Source: Micromonospora saelicesensis
GTDB lineage: Bacteria; Actinomycetota; Actinomycetes; Mycobacteriales; Micromonosporaceae
Length of the DNA stretch: 64,000 nucleotides
Direction: 5' to 3'
Assembly: GCF_900091575.1 (NCBI RefSeq)
Contig: NZ_FMCR01000010.1
Span: 173,561-237,560 of the forward strand
In this document: positions 16,490 through 24,992 of the stretch, piece by piece
Position numbering within the stretch: position 1 is the stretch's first letter
Layout of the letters: every line of letters starts with the position of its first letter
Program-made: the position numbers and the translations under genes
The notes under the pieces: generated by a model
What the model was told of the DNA's origin: nothing
What the model saw: only the letters and a program-made list of their open reading frames with translations
Databases searched by the model: none

Positions 16490-19285
16490 TTAGTGCTTCT
16501 TGAACACCGGCATGGTGTCCAGCGTGGTGGTGATGTTCTGCGTGGTGCCGCCCCGGTACGTCTTCCCGGTGAAGATGTCGGTCCAGTTGTCGCCCGGCGG
16601 GAACCACACCGACGTCGTGGCGGTGGTGCCGGGCGTCGTCACGGGTGCCACCAGGTAGTCCGGGCCGTAGAGGTACTGCGAACCGGCGGTGGCGTACGCG
16701 GCCTGCTCATTCGGGTACGCCAGGTACATCGAGCGGACGATGGGCGTACCCGTGCGGGTTGCCTCCTTGGCGGCGGCGTAGGTGTACGGCAGCAGCTTTT
16801 CCCGCAGGTTCAGGAACTTCTTGGCCGACGCGTTCGCCTCCGGGCCGTACTGCCAGGGCAGCCGGTCGCTGTGGTTGGAGTGCAGCCGGTCGATCGGCTG
16901 GAACGTGCCGAACTGCACCCACCGGGCGTAGAGGTCGTCGGGCAGCTTGGTGCTGCCCGGTTCGCTGCCCGGCTCCTGGAGGCCGCCGGTGTGCCCGCCG
17001 ATGTCGTGGCTGACCGCGGCCAGCCCGGTCGCAGCCGACTCGCCCGGCGTGTAGCCGACCTCCATCTGGAGGGTCTGCCAGTCGGAGGTGGTGTCGCCGG
17101 TGAAGTGCAGCGTGGTGCGCTTGTCGGCCCACGGTCCGGTCGACACCGGGGTCGGGCTGCTGTAGCCGCCGGCCTGCAACGAGCCGTACGCCCGGGAGAA
17201 CGCGAAGCCGGTCTTGTCGGCGTACTGCTGGTTGATCCACGCGTCGGCGGTCACCCCGGCGAGCGAGGACTTCGTGTTGTCGCAGCACCAGTCCAGCCAC
17301 CACAGGTCCGGGCCCTTGGTGCCCTTCGGCAGCATCCCGTCGTGGAGCTGCATGTACGCAGTGAGCTGGTCCGGGTCGCCGAAGTCGAACGCGTAGCAGT
17401 CGGGACCGCCGTTGCAGCCGACGCGCTGGAGCTTGCCCTTCGCGGTGGCCTGCGCCTGCGCGAACTTCGGGTCCGAGCCGAGGATGCTCGGGTGGATGTT
17501 GATGCCGGTGTGCAGGCCCTGCTTTCTGGCCCAGTCGAAGAACGCCTTCGGGTCGGGGATGCGGGTGGGGTCGATGCTCCAGCCGTTCCACTTGTCCGGC
17601 GCCTTGACGTCGGTGTCGAGGACGAGCACATCCAGCGGGACACCCTCGGCCTTGGCCCGGGTCACCAGGTTCTGGAACTCGGTGGCGGTGCGGTCGTAGT
17701 ACTCGGAGTACCACACCCCGTACGCCCACTTCGGCAGCAGCTTCGTGGGGCCGGTGAGGGTCGACAGGTCCTTCAAGGCACGGGTGAAGTCCTGCCCGTA
17801 CGCGAAGACGTAGCCGTCCTGTTCGGCGGCGGGCCGGGGCTTGGTGGTGCTCAGGGCCGAGGCCGAGTCGTCGAGCAGGTACCAGCCGTCCTGGTAGAGC
17901 AGGCCCGGAGCGGTGAGGGCGGAACCGGTCACGCCGTCCAGGCCCCGGCGGTAGCCGCCGAGCGGTGCGTGCGGGGCGAGCAGCGGGGAACCCTTGCTCG
18001 TGACGGCGACCGTGTCGACGTTGACGTTGCAGCTGGAGTCCGTGGGGCATCCCAGCGTCACCGTGTTGGTGCCTTGGCTGAGGTGGACCGGGACGGAAAC
18101 GGTGTTCCAGTAGTCCCACCCGCTGGTCGGCGGAAGGGTCGCCGTGACCGGCGCAGCCGTTCCCGCGGTGACCGACATGGTGCGCGTCTGGCTCGGCTGG
18201 GCGCCAGCCTGGCCGTTGGCGTACCGGATCTGCACCTGGTAGTCACCGGCGGACGGAACATCCGTCACGGTGAGCGTGTCGGCGGACGTGGTGCTCTCCA
18301 GGCCGGCCAGGAAGCCCGTACCGGAAGCGCCGTTGTGGTCGTTCGCGGGCCTCGCGCCGCCGGTCAGCGCGCCGGTCTCGGCCTCTGCCAGCGTGCCGAA
18401 CCGCAGGGGCTGCGGCTGGGGCGGGGTCGGCGCCGGGAACGAATCACCCGGGTTGGCCACCGCGAGGCTGTCGACGTTCACGTTGCCGGAGTCGCTGGGA
18501 CCCCGCACGACGCTGATTTCGTGTCGGCCGGCGGTGAGGTCGACCGGCACGGTGGCCAGGCCCCAGGTGTCCCAGTTCGCCGTGGGCGGCAGCGTCAGCG
18601 TGTGGCCGGCGTCGCCGTCGACCTGAACGGTCAGGGTGCGGGCCACGTTCTGGCCGTCGCCGCCGGTGCTGTTGGCGTAGCGGACGGCGAGCTGCTTCGT
18701 GCCACTCTCGGGAGCGTCCAGCGCGAATGTGATCGAGTCGCCGGACGAGGCGAAGCCGGCCGCGAAGCCGCGCCCGGTGAATCCCTGGTGGTCGGTGGCC
18801 ACGCCAGGGCCGTTCAACTGCAGCGATTCGGCCTCGCAGAGCGCGCCGAACGCGCAGGCCGGGGCGGTGTGGCCGGCCCAGGGTTGGCCCTGCACGGTCT
18901 GCTTGCCGGCCTTGAGCTGGACGGTGAGGTTGTCGGCGGTGAACGCGCCCGAGCCGACCCGGTAACGCAACGTCATCGCGCCGGTGTCGATGGTGAGCCA
19001 GCCGTGCTCGACGTGCTTGGTGAAACGCGTACGGGGGAAATCGTCGCGCCCGATGGCGTTGAACGTGGCGGCGTCGGTGAACTTGCCGTCCTTCTGGTAC
19101 TCGGTGCGGATCAGGGTCGGGGACAGCACTTCGAAACGTGCGTCACCCGACCGTACGGCTCCGTCCTGCGCCCGGTGACGGCTGGCCTGGGCAGGCGCGG
19201 ACGGGGCGAGCGCCAGCCCCGTGATGAGAATGCCGACTGCGGCGGCTGCTGCCGCGCTGCGGCGGGGTGAGTTCCGATAGAGCAA
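16490..19285 (-). CDS. Secreted glycoside hydrolase family 31 enzyme with two CBM35/6-like modules
   Basis: 931 aa, TTG start with GAGGAG about 7 nt upstream. Residues 1-34 are a signal peptide (RRS then an Ala-rich core, cleavage near PAQA-S). The GH31 N-terminal beta domain begins near 45. Two homologous carbohydrate-binding modules follow at about 145-282 and 297-435, each ending in a NVNVD block. The GH31 TIM barrel (about 440-850) has KWAYGVWYSEYYDRT, the nucleophile Asp in DLWWLDWC, and the acid/base Asp in HFTGDTTSDW. The enzyme should act outside the cell on an alpha-glycan or alpha-galactoside; the exact linkage is not evident. The CBM pair is inserted into the N-terminal domain. Confidence 0.93.
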   Translation of the reverse strand: MLYRNSPRRSAAAAAAVGILITGLALAPSAPAQASRHRAQDGAVRSGDARFEVLSPTLIRTEYQKDGKFTDAATFNAIGRDDFPRTRFTKHVEHGWLTIDTGAMTLRYRVGSGAFTADNLTVQLKAGKQTVQGQPWAGHTAPACAFGALCEAESLQLNGPGVATDHQGFTGRGFAAGFASSGDSITFALDAPESGTKQLAVRYANSTGGDGQNVARTLTVQVDGDAGHTLTLPPTANWDTWGLATVPVDLTAGRHEISVVRGPSDSGNVNVDSLAVANPGDSFPAPTPPQPQPLRFGTLAEAETGALTGGARPANDHNGASGTGFLAGLESTTSADTLTVTDVPSAGDYQVQIRYANGQAGAQPSQTRTMSVTAGTAAPVTATLPPTSGWDYWNTVSVPVHLSQGTNTVTLGCPTDSSCNVNVDTVAVTSKGSPLLAPHAPLGGYRRGLDGVTGSALTAPGLLYQDGWYLLDDSASALSTTKPRPAAEQDGYVFAYGQDFTRALKDLSTLTGPTKLLPKWAYGVWYSEYYDRTATEFQNLVTRAKAEGVPLDVLVLDTDVKAPDKWNGWSIDPTRIPDPKAFFDWARKQGLHTGINIHPSILGSDPKFAQAQATAKGKLQRVGCNGGPDCYAFDFGDPDQLTAYMQLHDGMLPKGTKGPDLWWLDWCCDNTKSSLAGVTADAWINQQYADKTGFAFSRAYGSLQAGGYSSPTPVSTGPWADKRTTLHFTGDTTSDWQTLQMEVGYTPGESAATGLAAVSHDIGGHTGGLQEPGSEPGSTKLPDDLYARWVQFGTFQPIDRLHSNHSDRLPWQYGPEANASAKKFLNLREKLLPYTYAAAKEATRTGTPIVRSMYLAYPNEQAAYATAGSQYLYGPDYLVAPVTTPGTTATTSVWFPPGDNWTDIFTGKTYRGGTTQNITTTLDTMPVFKKH

Positions 19286-19477
19286 GATGCGCTCCTCGTC
19301 TCAAATGGAGGAAATGAGTCGATGACAACGCTGTCACTCGCTCGAAACGCATGTCAACGGGCCTCGGAGGGTGTCCCTTCTCTCTTTCGTCACCTGCCGT
19401 ACTCGTCCGACAGGCGCCGCTGCACCCGGTGACGACGACGGGCCGCCAGGTAGGTGGACTGCCGCCCGACCACCAGT

Positions 19478-19828
19478 TCAGACGTACGGGATCCAGGGCT
19501 CGGGCTGTTCGGCGTCCCAGCCCAGCTTGTCGAGTGCACGCAGGACCGCGCCCGCGCGGAGAGTCCAGAAGAGCAGGATCTGGTCGCGTCCCTCGACGTC
19601 GAAGGAGACGGCGGTCGCCGGCACCGGGAACCGTCGGTGAAACGGATGGTGCACCAGCGCGGCCACGGAGAAGTGCTCCAGGGTGTCCGATCCGGTACGC
19701 GACGTGAAGGTCAGTGTGCTGTCGTCGGCGTGCAGCTTCACGGTCGGCCAGACCATTCGTCGGACGGCTCTCAGGGGGTTGCCTCGGGTGAAGTCGAGGC
19801 GGTCAACGTAGGTGAGCCCGCCGCGCAT
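19478..19828 (-). CDS. Hypothetical protein
   Basis: 116 aa. It reads MRGGLTYVDRLDFTRG, then KLHADDSTLTFTSRTGSDTL, and ends RALDKLGWDAEQPEPWIPYV. Balanced composition and alternating hydrophobic strands suggest a small beta-rich soluble protein, like the DUF-type proteins that give a two-layer PH-like fold. No function is recognised. It is last in a run of four or five minus-strand genes of unknown role. A 190-bp gap separates it from the GH31 start. Confidence 0.7.
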   Translation of the reverse strand: MRGGLTYVDRLDFTRGNPLRAVRRMVWPTVKLHADDSTLTFTSRTGSDTLEHFSVAALVHHPFHRRFPVPATAVSFDVEGRDQILLFWTLRAGAVLRALDKLGWDAEQPEPWIPYV

Positions 19829-19895
19829 CGAAGGTCTCCGAGATCATCGTGAGATGGTACGGCGGGTACGAAGGCCGAGGTCGCAGCGGCGGTAG

Positions 19896-20366
19896 CTACC
19901 AGATAAGCCCGCGCTCGTCGATGAATCGAGGCGGTTCGCCGAGGAAGGTGTCGGCCGGAACCGCGCCATGTGCAAGGTTGAGCGTGTCCAAGCGGTACAG
20001 CCAGGCGCCGTCAGACGTCCCGGTGAAGCGGTAGTTGATCTGCCAGCGCAGCCATTCGCCGTGAGCGAGTCGCACCGCGGGCGGCCGGCGGTGACGGCGC
20101 GGCCTACCCCAGGCCGACGCGAGCAGTTCAACCCGGAGTTGACCGTCCACCAGCCGGAGACGCACATCGCTCCGGTACGACACGCGTCGCAGGCCCTCGC
20201 GAGGCTCGAACCCATCGGCCTCCGCCATGTCTACCTCGTGGGTGAGCGGCGCGGCCCGTGCCGGCAGGGCGAACGACAGCGGTACGGCGTTACGCCGGGT
20301 CGCCTCGGCTCCGCCGCGCGAACGCTTGGTCCACGACGTGCGAACCCACTGCACCACAGCATCCAC
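19896..20366 (-). CDS. Hypothetical protein
   Basis: About 156 aa; the start is uncertain, with a GTG (VDAVVQWVRTSWTKR) chosen because it follows the previous stop by about 17 bp. The body contains FALPARAAPLTHEVDMAEAD, then DVRLRLVDGQLRVELLASAW and GEWLRWQINYRFTGTSDGAW, all beta-strand-like. The C-terminus DTFLGEPPRFIDERGLIW is typical of proteins that cover a partner surface. I do not recognise the family. It is probably cotranscribed with the 168-aa gene upstream. Confidence 0.65.
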   Translation of the reverse strand: MDAVVQWVRTSWTKRSRGGAEATRRNAVPLSFALPARAAPLTHEVDMAEADGFEPREGLRRVSYRSDVRLRLVDGQLRVELLASAWGRPRRHRRPPAVRLAHGEWLRWQINYRFTGTSDGAWLYRLDTLNLAHGAVPADTFLGEPPRFIDERGLIW

Positions 20367-20383
20367 CCGGCGATACTCGGCCG

Positions 20384-20890
20384 CTACCTGTCCTGACGCA
20401 ACCCGGATTCGCCCACCCAGCGTTTCAACACCACGGGCTCCTCCCTTGGGGCTGGCCACACCTGCACGCGCAGCCGCTCCATCGTCTGCGGGGCTTCGTC
20501 GGAGTCGACCCCCACGCGCTCCGCCTCGGCGAGATTGCTGCTCGCTGCCCGGACACGAACGGGCCCTACCGGCACCGGGACCCGCACAGCATCCGGCTCG
20601 TAATCGGTGCAACCCATGACCACGATGCGGCCCGACCGAACCTGCATGCTCCCCTCGACCACATGGTCGTAGTCGGCGAGGTCGGCGGCGGGCGGAGCGT
20701 CCAACACCTCGACTCTTACCGCGACCGTGACGTTGACCGACGTGCCGATGGCCATCGCGTCGTCGACCACGGCCAGCCGGTCGACAACCGCCTGGTCCGT
20801 CCATGCCTCGCTGAGGTCGCCCGCCGACCCGTCGTCACTCAGGTGGATCTGGTGGTAGTCCGCGAAGAGTTCCACGTCCAAAGAATCCAC
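20384..20890 (-). CDS. Conserved hypothetical protein (beta-sandwich-like)
   Basis: 168 aa from a GTG with GGAG 6 nt upstream; the longer frame overlaps the divergent gene. MDSLDVELFADYHQIHLSDD is followed by a WTDQAVVDRLAVVDD segment, VNVTVAVRVEVLDAPPAADL, DYDHVVEGSMQVRSGRIVVM and VRVQVWPAPREEPVVLKRW. I recall this V-D-HVVE-S pattern from widespread uncharacterised bacterial proteins, some near toxin/immunity loci. Nothing in the sequence indicates catalysis. It heads a two- or three-gene operon. Confidence 0.72.
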   Translation of the reverse strand: MDSLDVELFADYHQIHLSDDGSAGDLSEAWTDQAVVDRLAVVDDAMAIGTSVNVTVAVRVEVLDAPPAADLADYDHVVEGSMQVRSGRIVVMGCTDYEPDAVRVPVPVGPVRVRAASSNLAEAERVGVDSDEAPQTMERLRVQVWPAPREEPVVLKRWVGESGLRQDR

Positions 20891-20918
20891 GCCACGCTCC
20901 TCTGTCGATCTGCCTGCG

Positions 20919-21287
20919 ATGATCTGGTACATGATTCGGCGACGTGCAGACAAGTTGGCGAATGCCGTCGGTCTCGTGACGCTCGGCTTCGGTGTGGTGC
21001 TGACGGCCATGCCACGACGCAGCGCGGCAGCCCTCGGATTGGGTGATCGCCCTGTCCTGGCCCGAGCGGTCGGTTTGACTGATCTCGTCGTCGGTTCCGG
21101 CGTCTTGTGTGGGCGCCCCCGTTGGCCGTGGATGGCGGCGCGCGCTGCTTTGAATCTCGCGCTGACCGGCTGCTACGCAGCGGAGGCCAACCGCTCGGAC
21201 GGTGGCCGATGGGCCCATACGGGAGCGATCGCCATGGCGTCACTCACCGTCGTGGACGCGACCTTAGCCCGTGCTCTAGTCAATTGA
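20919..21287 (+). CDS. Small membrane protein (DUF4267-like)
   Basis: 122 aa with three or four hydrophobic helices: LANAVGLVTLGFGVVLTAMP, then LTDLVVGSGVLCG, MAARAALNLALTGCYA and TGAIAMASLTVVDATLARAL. The pattern of a Gly-rich first helix followed by an RAVGLTDLVVG block is typical of small DUF4267-type proteins. Start choice between 20919 and a second ATG at 20931 is open, and no clear ribosome binding site is visible. Its 3' end overlaps the convergent zinc ribbon gene by 12 bp, leaving no room for a terminator. Confidence 0.68.
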   Translation: MIWYMIRRRADKLANAVGLVTLGFGVVLTAMPRRSAAALGLGDRPVLARAVGLTDLVVGSGVLCGRPRWPWMAARAALNLALTGCYAAEANRSDGGRWAHTGAIAMASLTVVDATLARALVN

Positions 21288-21764
21288 TGCGCTCAGTCGA
21301 CTGATGACTCGAAGCAGCTCGTCCCGATTGTTGGCGGCCTTGAGCCAGTTCGGCAGCCGTGCCACCAGCGTCATGCCGCCTGGCGCCGGGCCCCGCTCCC
21401 GAAGTCGAGCGCCGATGTATCCGGACAAGATGTCAAGGTGGGTGCGGTTGAACGCCCAGAGCGTGTGCCCGCCACAGCACTGGGCCCTCAGCCACAAGGG
21501 CAGGTGGAAGAACGGATCGACTGGACCGTTCCAGGACGAGACCTCAGATCCCCGCGGGGACCAGGACGCCGAGTACGCGCACCCCGGGCACGTGAGTCGA
21601 CGGGGCCAGGAGGCCACCCACCTACTGTCATTTGGCTGTGGGGAGTTGACCGCCCGATGCCCGCAGCGTGGGCAGACGACGTAGATGTCCTCGGCCGCCA
21701 GCTCGTACAGACTGACCAACGGATCGCGGAACCGATCCTGCTCGTCGCCCTGGCGTTCGTTCAC
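21276..21764 (-). CDS. Zinc-ribbon-like conserved hypothetical protein
   Basis: 162 aa. IYVVCPRCGHRAVNSPQP and RRLTCPGCAYSASWSPRG form a four-cysteine zinc ribbon in the first half. The second half has PLWLRAQCCGGHTLWAFNRT, then LDILSGYIGARLRERG and LPNWLKAANNRDELLRVISR. The same arrangement is common in actinobacterial hypotheticals. No catalytic residue set stands out, and nucleic-acid or protein binding is the simplest guess. It overlaps the upstream gene's stop by 4 bp (ATGA type), so the two are cotranscribed. Confidence 0.8.
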   Translation of the reverse strand: MNERQGDEQDRFRDPLVSLYELAAEDIYVVCPRCGHRAVNSPQPNDSRWVASWPRRLTCPGCAYSASWSPRGSEVSSWNGPVDPFFHLPLWLRAQCCGGHTLWAFNRTHLDILSGYIGARLRERGPAPGGMTLVARLPNWLKAANNRDELLRVISRLSASID

Positions 21765-22516
21765 GACGGAGACTCTGCCGCATCTCGTCCAGCCGGCTTT
21801 CGTCGTCGACGAGGCTGGTGGACCGAGATCGGCTTGAGGTCTTCATGACCTAGCCGGTCCGCGATGGCCTGGGCTTGAACATCCGGGTCGGTACCGTCGA
21901 CCGGAAAAGTCACGACGTAGCTGCCCGGTAGGGCGTAACGCTGCCCGCTCAGATCGCGGGCGTAGTAGCTGATCTCGACCACGTCCGGACGATCCTCGGG
22001 CGCGCGGATCGCCACGTAGCGGCGTATCCAGGCTCCGCCGTCCTGGTCCCATCCCTCACGCCACAGTGTGACCTGAAGGTTCTCGGCAACCAACCGCGCC
22101 GGCCACGTCCGGGTGGTGCGCTCCGTCGCCTTGGTTAACTCCTCCGCGTACGCGTGCGAGTCGAACTGGAAGCTGCCCAGCCCGATCTCCGCCCCCTCCT
22201 TGTGCACCCTGTCGATGACTCGCAGACGCCAGCGGTCCCAGAGCACTTCAGAGCCGGCCTGACAGACGCGGACCGTCAGTTGGTCCTCGCTCATGTCCGA
22301 TCCGCCTACCGCGATCTCTCGGGCTTCCGGTGTGGCAGCGAGCCCGTCCGGTCCTAGGAGCCATGAGGGCGCGAACCCCGCTACCGGCTGTCCGTAAAAG
22401 CCGTCTGCCGGGTACGCCGTCGCAGCGACGTCGAGTCCGTTGACGAGGATCCCCATGCGGTGCGACGTGAACTCGGCGGGGAACAACAGCGGCTCCAGCC
22501 TCAGGACGTCGACCAC
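21761..22516 (-). CDS. Hypothetical protein
   Basis: 251 aa, GTG start (MVDVLRLEPLLFPAEFTSHR). The first 90 residues resemble an Imm-like or surface-binding module (VNGLDVAATAYPADGFYGQP, GFAPSWLLGP). LTVRVCQAGSEVLWDRWRL and the following strands form a second part, and the last 30 residues are basic and Pro-rich. The first half is of the sort seen in uncharacterised actinobacterial proteins paired with zinc ribbon proteins like its downstream neighbour. Function unknown; the two genes form an operon. Confidence 0.72.
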   Translation of the reverse strand: MVDVLRLEPLLFPAEFTSHRMGILVNGLDVAATAYPADGFYGQPVAGFAPSWLLGPDGLAATPEAREIAVGGSDMSEDQLTVRVCQAGSEVLWDRWRLRVIDRVHKEGAEIGLGSFQFDSHAYAEELTKATERTTRTWPARLVAENLQVTLWREGWDQDGGAWIRRYVAIRAPEDRPDVVEISYYARDLSGQRYALPGSYVVTFPVDGTDPDVQAQAIADRLGHEDLKPISVHQPRRRRKPAGRDAAESPS

Positions 22517-22596
22517 CGGGGCAGTCTAGTCAGCGCAGACCTCGGCCAGCCGCCGCTTATAGCGGCACCGCGACCGGGTCACTCAAGACCAGGCGG

Positions 22597-23673
22597 TCAG
22601 CAGCGGGGGCGGTCGAGTGGAGCGGCGGCACCCGCGAGCGCTTCGACTGTCGCCGTCGGTGCGACTGACTCCGTCGGCGTCGGTGCGGGCGCGGTGGTGG
22701 GGCTCGGCGGGGCAGAGGGTGAACTGCTGGGTGTGGGGGAGGCGCTGGCGAGGGTGACCGTGCTGCGTTGCACCTGCTTGGTGACCATGCGGATGCCGGT
22801 GGCGGTCGCCTGGCGTCCGTACACGTCGGTGACCCTGATGCTGTACGGCCCGGGGCCGATCCCGCCCTCGATGGTCCAGTGGTTGTCGCTCTGCCGGGCG
22901 GCCTTGCGGAAGCCGCCACCCGGTCCCATCGCCTCCACCGAGCGGAGGGGGTTGCCGTGGTTGCCGACCTGCACCGCGAACCAGTACTTCGAGGCGCCGC
23001 CCTTCAACCGGAAGGTGAGCCCTCCGTCGAGCGGCGGGTTCACCACCGCCCGGTACGTCACGGGCGCGATGCCCTGCGACCGGTCCGCGATCTTGGTGAA
23101 CGCCTCGGTGGACAGGTCGATCTTGCTGGGCCCGCAGCCGCCGCACTGGTCCATCACCATGACCCGGACCTTGCCCTTCGGACCGGTCACCTCCAGGTAA
23201 CTGCCGCAGGCCGCCGATCCGGAGTACTGGGATGCGCCGAGGGCCACGTAGAGCCGGTCCGCCGGAGGGCCCGGGAAGGAGCAGTTGCCGCCCGAGCGGC
23301 CCGCGTCGTAGAAGCTGGCCTTTCCCTTGTGGACGGCGTTGCCGGTCGGTGGCGCGGCGCAGGCCGGGGTGGCGCCGCCGCGAACCGCGAGGGTGATACC
23401 CAGGACGGCGGCCAGGGCGGTGACCCCGGCACCGGCCAGCCAGTGTCTGACCCGCCGACTCGACCGGGGCGTGCCGTCGTCGCCGGCCGGGATGTCGTTG
23501 TCGGGGGCCGTGCCTGGTGCCGTCACGGCGCCTGATGTTGCCGCACCGCGCTGTGGCAGCGCAAAGCCGTCCCACCGATCGTCACTCGCCGGATCGGCGG
23601 GGGCGCAACCCGTTGCGGGCGGTGGCGACGACGAGATCGGCGTCGGCGGCAGGAGTTGGTGTCTGGCGGTCAC
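22597..23673 (-). CDS. Secreted or membrane-anchored expansin-like protein
   Basis: About 358 aa. A cytoplasmic Pro/Asp-rich segment precedes one transmembrane helix (HWLAGAGVTALAAVLGITLAV). Outside comes a double-psi beta barrel (KGKASFYDAGRSGGNCSFPG, VMVMDQCGGCGPSKIDLS) as in bacterial expansins of the EXLX1 type, whose catalytic-like Asp sits in MDQCGG. A CBM63-like domain follows (LKGGASKYWFAVQVGNHGNP). The C-terminus is a Ser/Pro/Thr linker. Such proteins loosen plant or bacterial wall polysaccharides without hydrolysis. The start is uncertain (23673 GTG, or 23724 ATG overlapping the divergent gene). Confidence 0.87.
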   Translation of the reverse strand: MTARHQLLPPTPISSSPPPATGCAPADPASDDRWDGFALPQRGAATSGAVTAPGTAPDNDIPAGDDGTPRSSRRVRHWLAGAGVTALAAVLGITLAVRGGATPACAAPPTGNAVHKGKASFYDAGRSGGNCSFPGPPADRLYVALGASQYSGSAACGSYLEVTGPKGKVRVMVMDQCGGCGPSKIDLSTEAFTKIADRSQGIAPVTYRAVVNPPLDGGLTFRLKGGASKYWFAVQVGNHGNPLRSVEAMGPGGGFRKAARQSDNHWTIEGGIGPGPYSIRVTDVYGRQATATGIRMVTKQVQRSTVTLASASPTPSSSPSAPPSPTTAPAPTPTESVAPTATVEALAGAAAPLDRPRC

Positions 23674-23706
23674 CGACGCGAGCGTGCTGTCCCGGATACT
23701 GATCCG

Positions 23707-24195
23707 GTGATCAGCTTGCCGCATGCCGCTTCAGGATTGTCCAAGGCGACCTGGACCGACGCCGACTTCCCGAACATGGGATGGCATGACTGCCGGATCC
23801 ATGCGGTGAGCATCGGCGTGGATGACACACTTCCGCCCGCCAGGCTCCTGCTGGACCTCGACTACATCGTGCGGTGGGTGCAACCTGCGGGAGAGGAGCG
23901 CCACTTCACCTTCTGGATCGCGCCCGCGACGCTGGTGTTCGAAGGTGCGTGGAACATCGACGGCAAACTCGGACCGCTTCACGACCTCATGGAGATCGCC
24001 GACCTGCACCGGCTCGAATCCCCGGACAGTAGCCCGGAACCGTTGTGGCACATCGAGGGTCAGAACTTCGATCTCCGCCTTCGAGCTGCTGGCTACACCC
24101 AGTTCCTTCGGATGCCGCCGCAGCACGTCCCCCAGCAGATCCTCACCCCCGCCGAGCGCGCCGGGATCAGCTTCGCCGAGCAGCCGTTCGCCTGA
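23707..24195 (+). CDS. Conserved hypothetical protein
   Basis: 162 aa from a GTG. MISLPHAASGLSKATWTDAD leads to NMGWHDCRIHAVSIG, then LLLDLDYIVRWVQPAG and FTFWIAPATLVFEGAW. The W-H-D-x-I-H-x-I and D-DY-IV-W signatures belong to a family of small soluble proteins seen widely in bacteria, with no known function. Its 5' end overlaps or abuts that of the divergent expansin-like gene, so the promoters interleave. No ribosome binding site is visible, and a GATACT box about 8 nt upstream may give a leaderless mRNA. Confidence 0.75.
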   Translation: MISLPHAASGLSKATWTDADFPNMGWHDCRIHAVSIGVDDTLPPARLLLDLDYIVRWVQPAGEERHFTFWIAPATLVFEGAWNIDGKLGPLHDLMEIADLHRLESPDSSPEPLWHIEGQNFDLRLRAAGYTQFLRMPPQHVPQQILTPAERAGISFAEQPFA

Positions 24196-24234
24196 CAACG
24201 GTGCCGATGCCCCGCTGATCAGGAGCGCTCGGGA

Positions 24235-24873
24235 TCAGGCATCCCTGAACGTGCTGACGCTGACCGGGGCGGAACGGGCCTGTCGACGGGGGCGTAGGCC
24301 GTTGAGGGCGGTGGCGACGACGAGGTCGGCGTACTCGGCGGTGAGCGGCCCGCTGCGCTGCAGCCAGCGGTTGAGCACCGGCCCCCAGATCATGTCCACC
24401 GCCACGCCGAGGTCGACGTCGTCGGCGATCTGGCCGGCCTGCTGGGCGCTGCGCAGGCGCTGCCGCTTGGCCTCCTTCAACGGCCCGTCCAACCGTTCGG
24501 CGTACGCCGCGGCCAGCTCGGGGTCGAGCGCGATCTCGGTGGCCAGCGCGCGCATCGGTTGCTCGTACCGGGGGTCGTTCATCTCCTCGACCGTCGCGCG
24601 CAGCACCACTGTCAGGTCCGCCGCCAGGTCGCCGGTGTCCGGCAGCGTCGGCGGCCCACCCTCGGTGGCCTCGCTGAGCATGAGGAAGGCGTCGAAGATG
24701 ACAGCGCCCTTCGACGGCCACCAGCGGTAGATGGTCTGCTTGCCGACGCCGGCCCGCGCGGCGATGCCCTCGATGCTGAGCTTCGCGTACCCCGTTTCCT
24801 GAAGCAGGTCGAAGGCCGCGGTGAGGATGGCGCGCCGGGAGGTCTCTCTCCGGCGGGCCGTGTTGGGCGTCAT
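24235..24873 (-). CDS. TetR-family transcriptional repressor
   Basis: 212 aa. The N-terminal HTH is canonical: ILTAAFDLLQETGYAKLSIE followed by GIAARAGVGKQTIYRWWPSK. The helical C-terminal region belongs to the common TetR_C family with GPLKEAKRQRLRSAQQAGQI. It is divergent from a short-chain dehydrogenase gene, with two CGAGACG-RAC-CGTCTCG palindromes between. Ligand-relieved repression of both genes is expected; the ligand is probably a substrate or product of the dehydrogenase (inference). Confidence 0.95.
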   Translation of the reverse strand: MTPNTARRRETSRRAILTAAFDLLQETGYAKLSIEGIAARAGVGKQTIYRWWPSKGAVIFDAFLMLSEATEGGPPTLPDTGDLAADLTVVLRATVEEMNDPRYEQPMRALATEIALDPELAAAYAERLDGPLKEAKRQRLRSAQQAGQIADDVDLGVAVDMIWGPVLNRWLQRSGPLTAEYADLVVATALNGLRPRRQARSAPVSVSTFRDA

Positions 24874-24894
24874 GGGTGGAACGATACCAGTTTG

Positions 24895-24911
24895 CGAGAC
24901 GAACCGTCTCG
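24895..24911. promoter_or_regulatory. TetR operator 1
   Basis: CGAGACGAACCGTCTCG has perfect 7-bp arms around AAC and lies 22 bp upstream of the TetR start. It is nearly identical to operator 2. Confidence 0.8.
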
Positions 24912-24953
24912 TCTTGACGGTGATGATGTCCCGGGCCTAGTCTCGGTCCATCA

Positions 24954-24970
24954 CGAGACGGACCGTCTCG
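24954..24970. promoter_or_regulatory. TetR operator 2
   Basis: CGAGACGGACCGTCTCG has perfect 7-bp arms around GAC and lies 22 bp before the SDR start, mirroring operator 1. The two sites differ at one base and their centres are 59 bp apart. Confidence 0.8.
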
Positions 24971-24992
24971 TCTTGAAACCCCTGGAGAACAC

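Noticed and set aside
16493..19270. A 925-aa open frame antisense to the GH31 gene
   Set aside because: It mirrors the GH31 coding sequence, is Arg/Gly/Val-rich as antisense frames are in GC-rich DNA, and has no motif.
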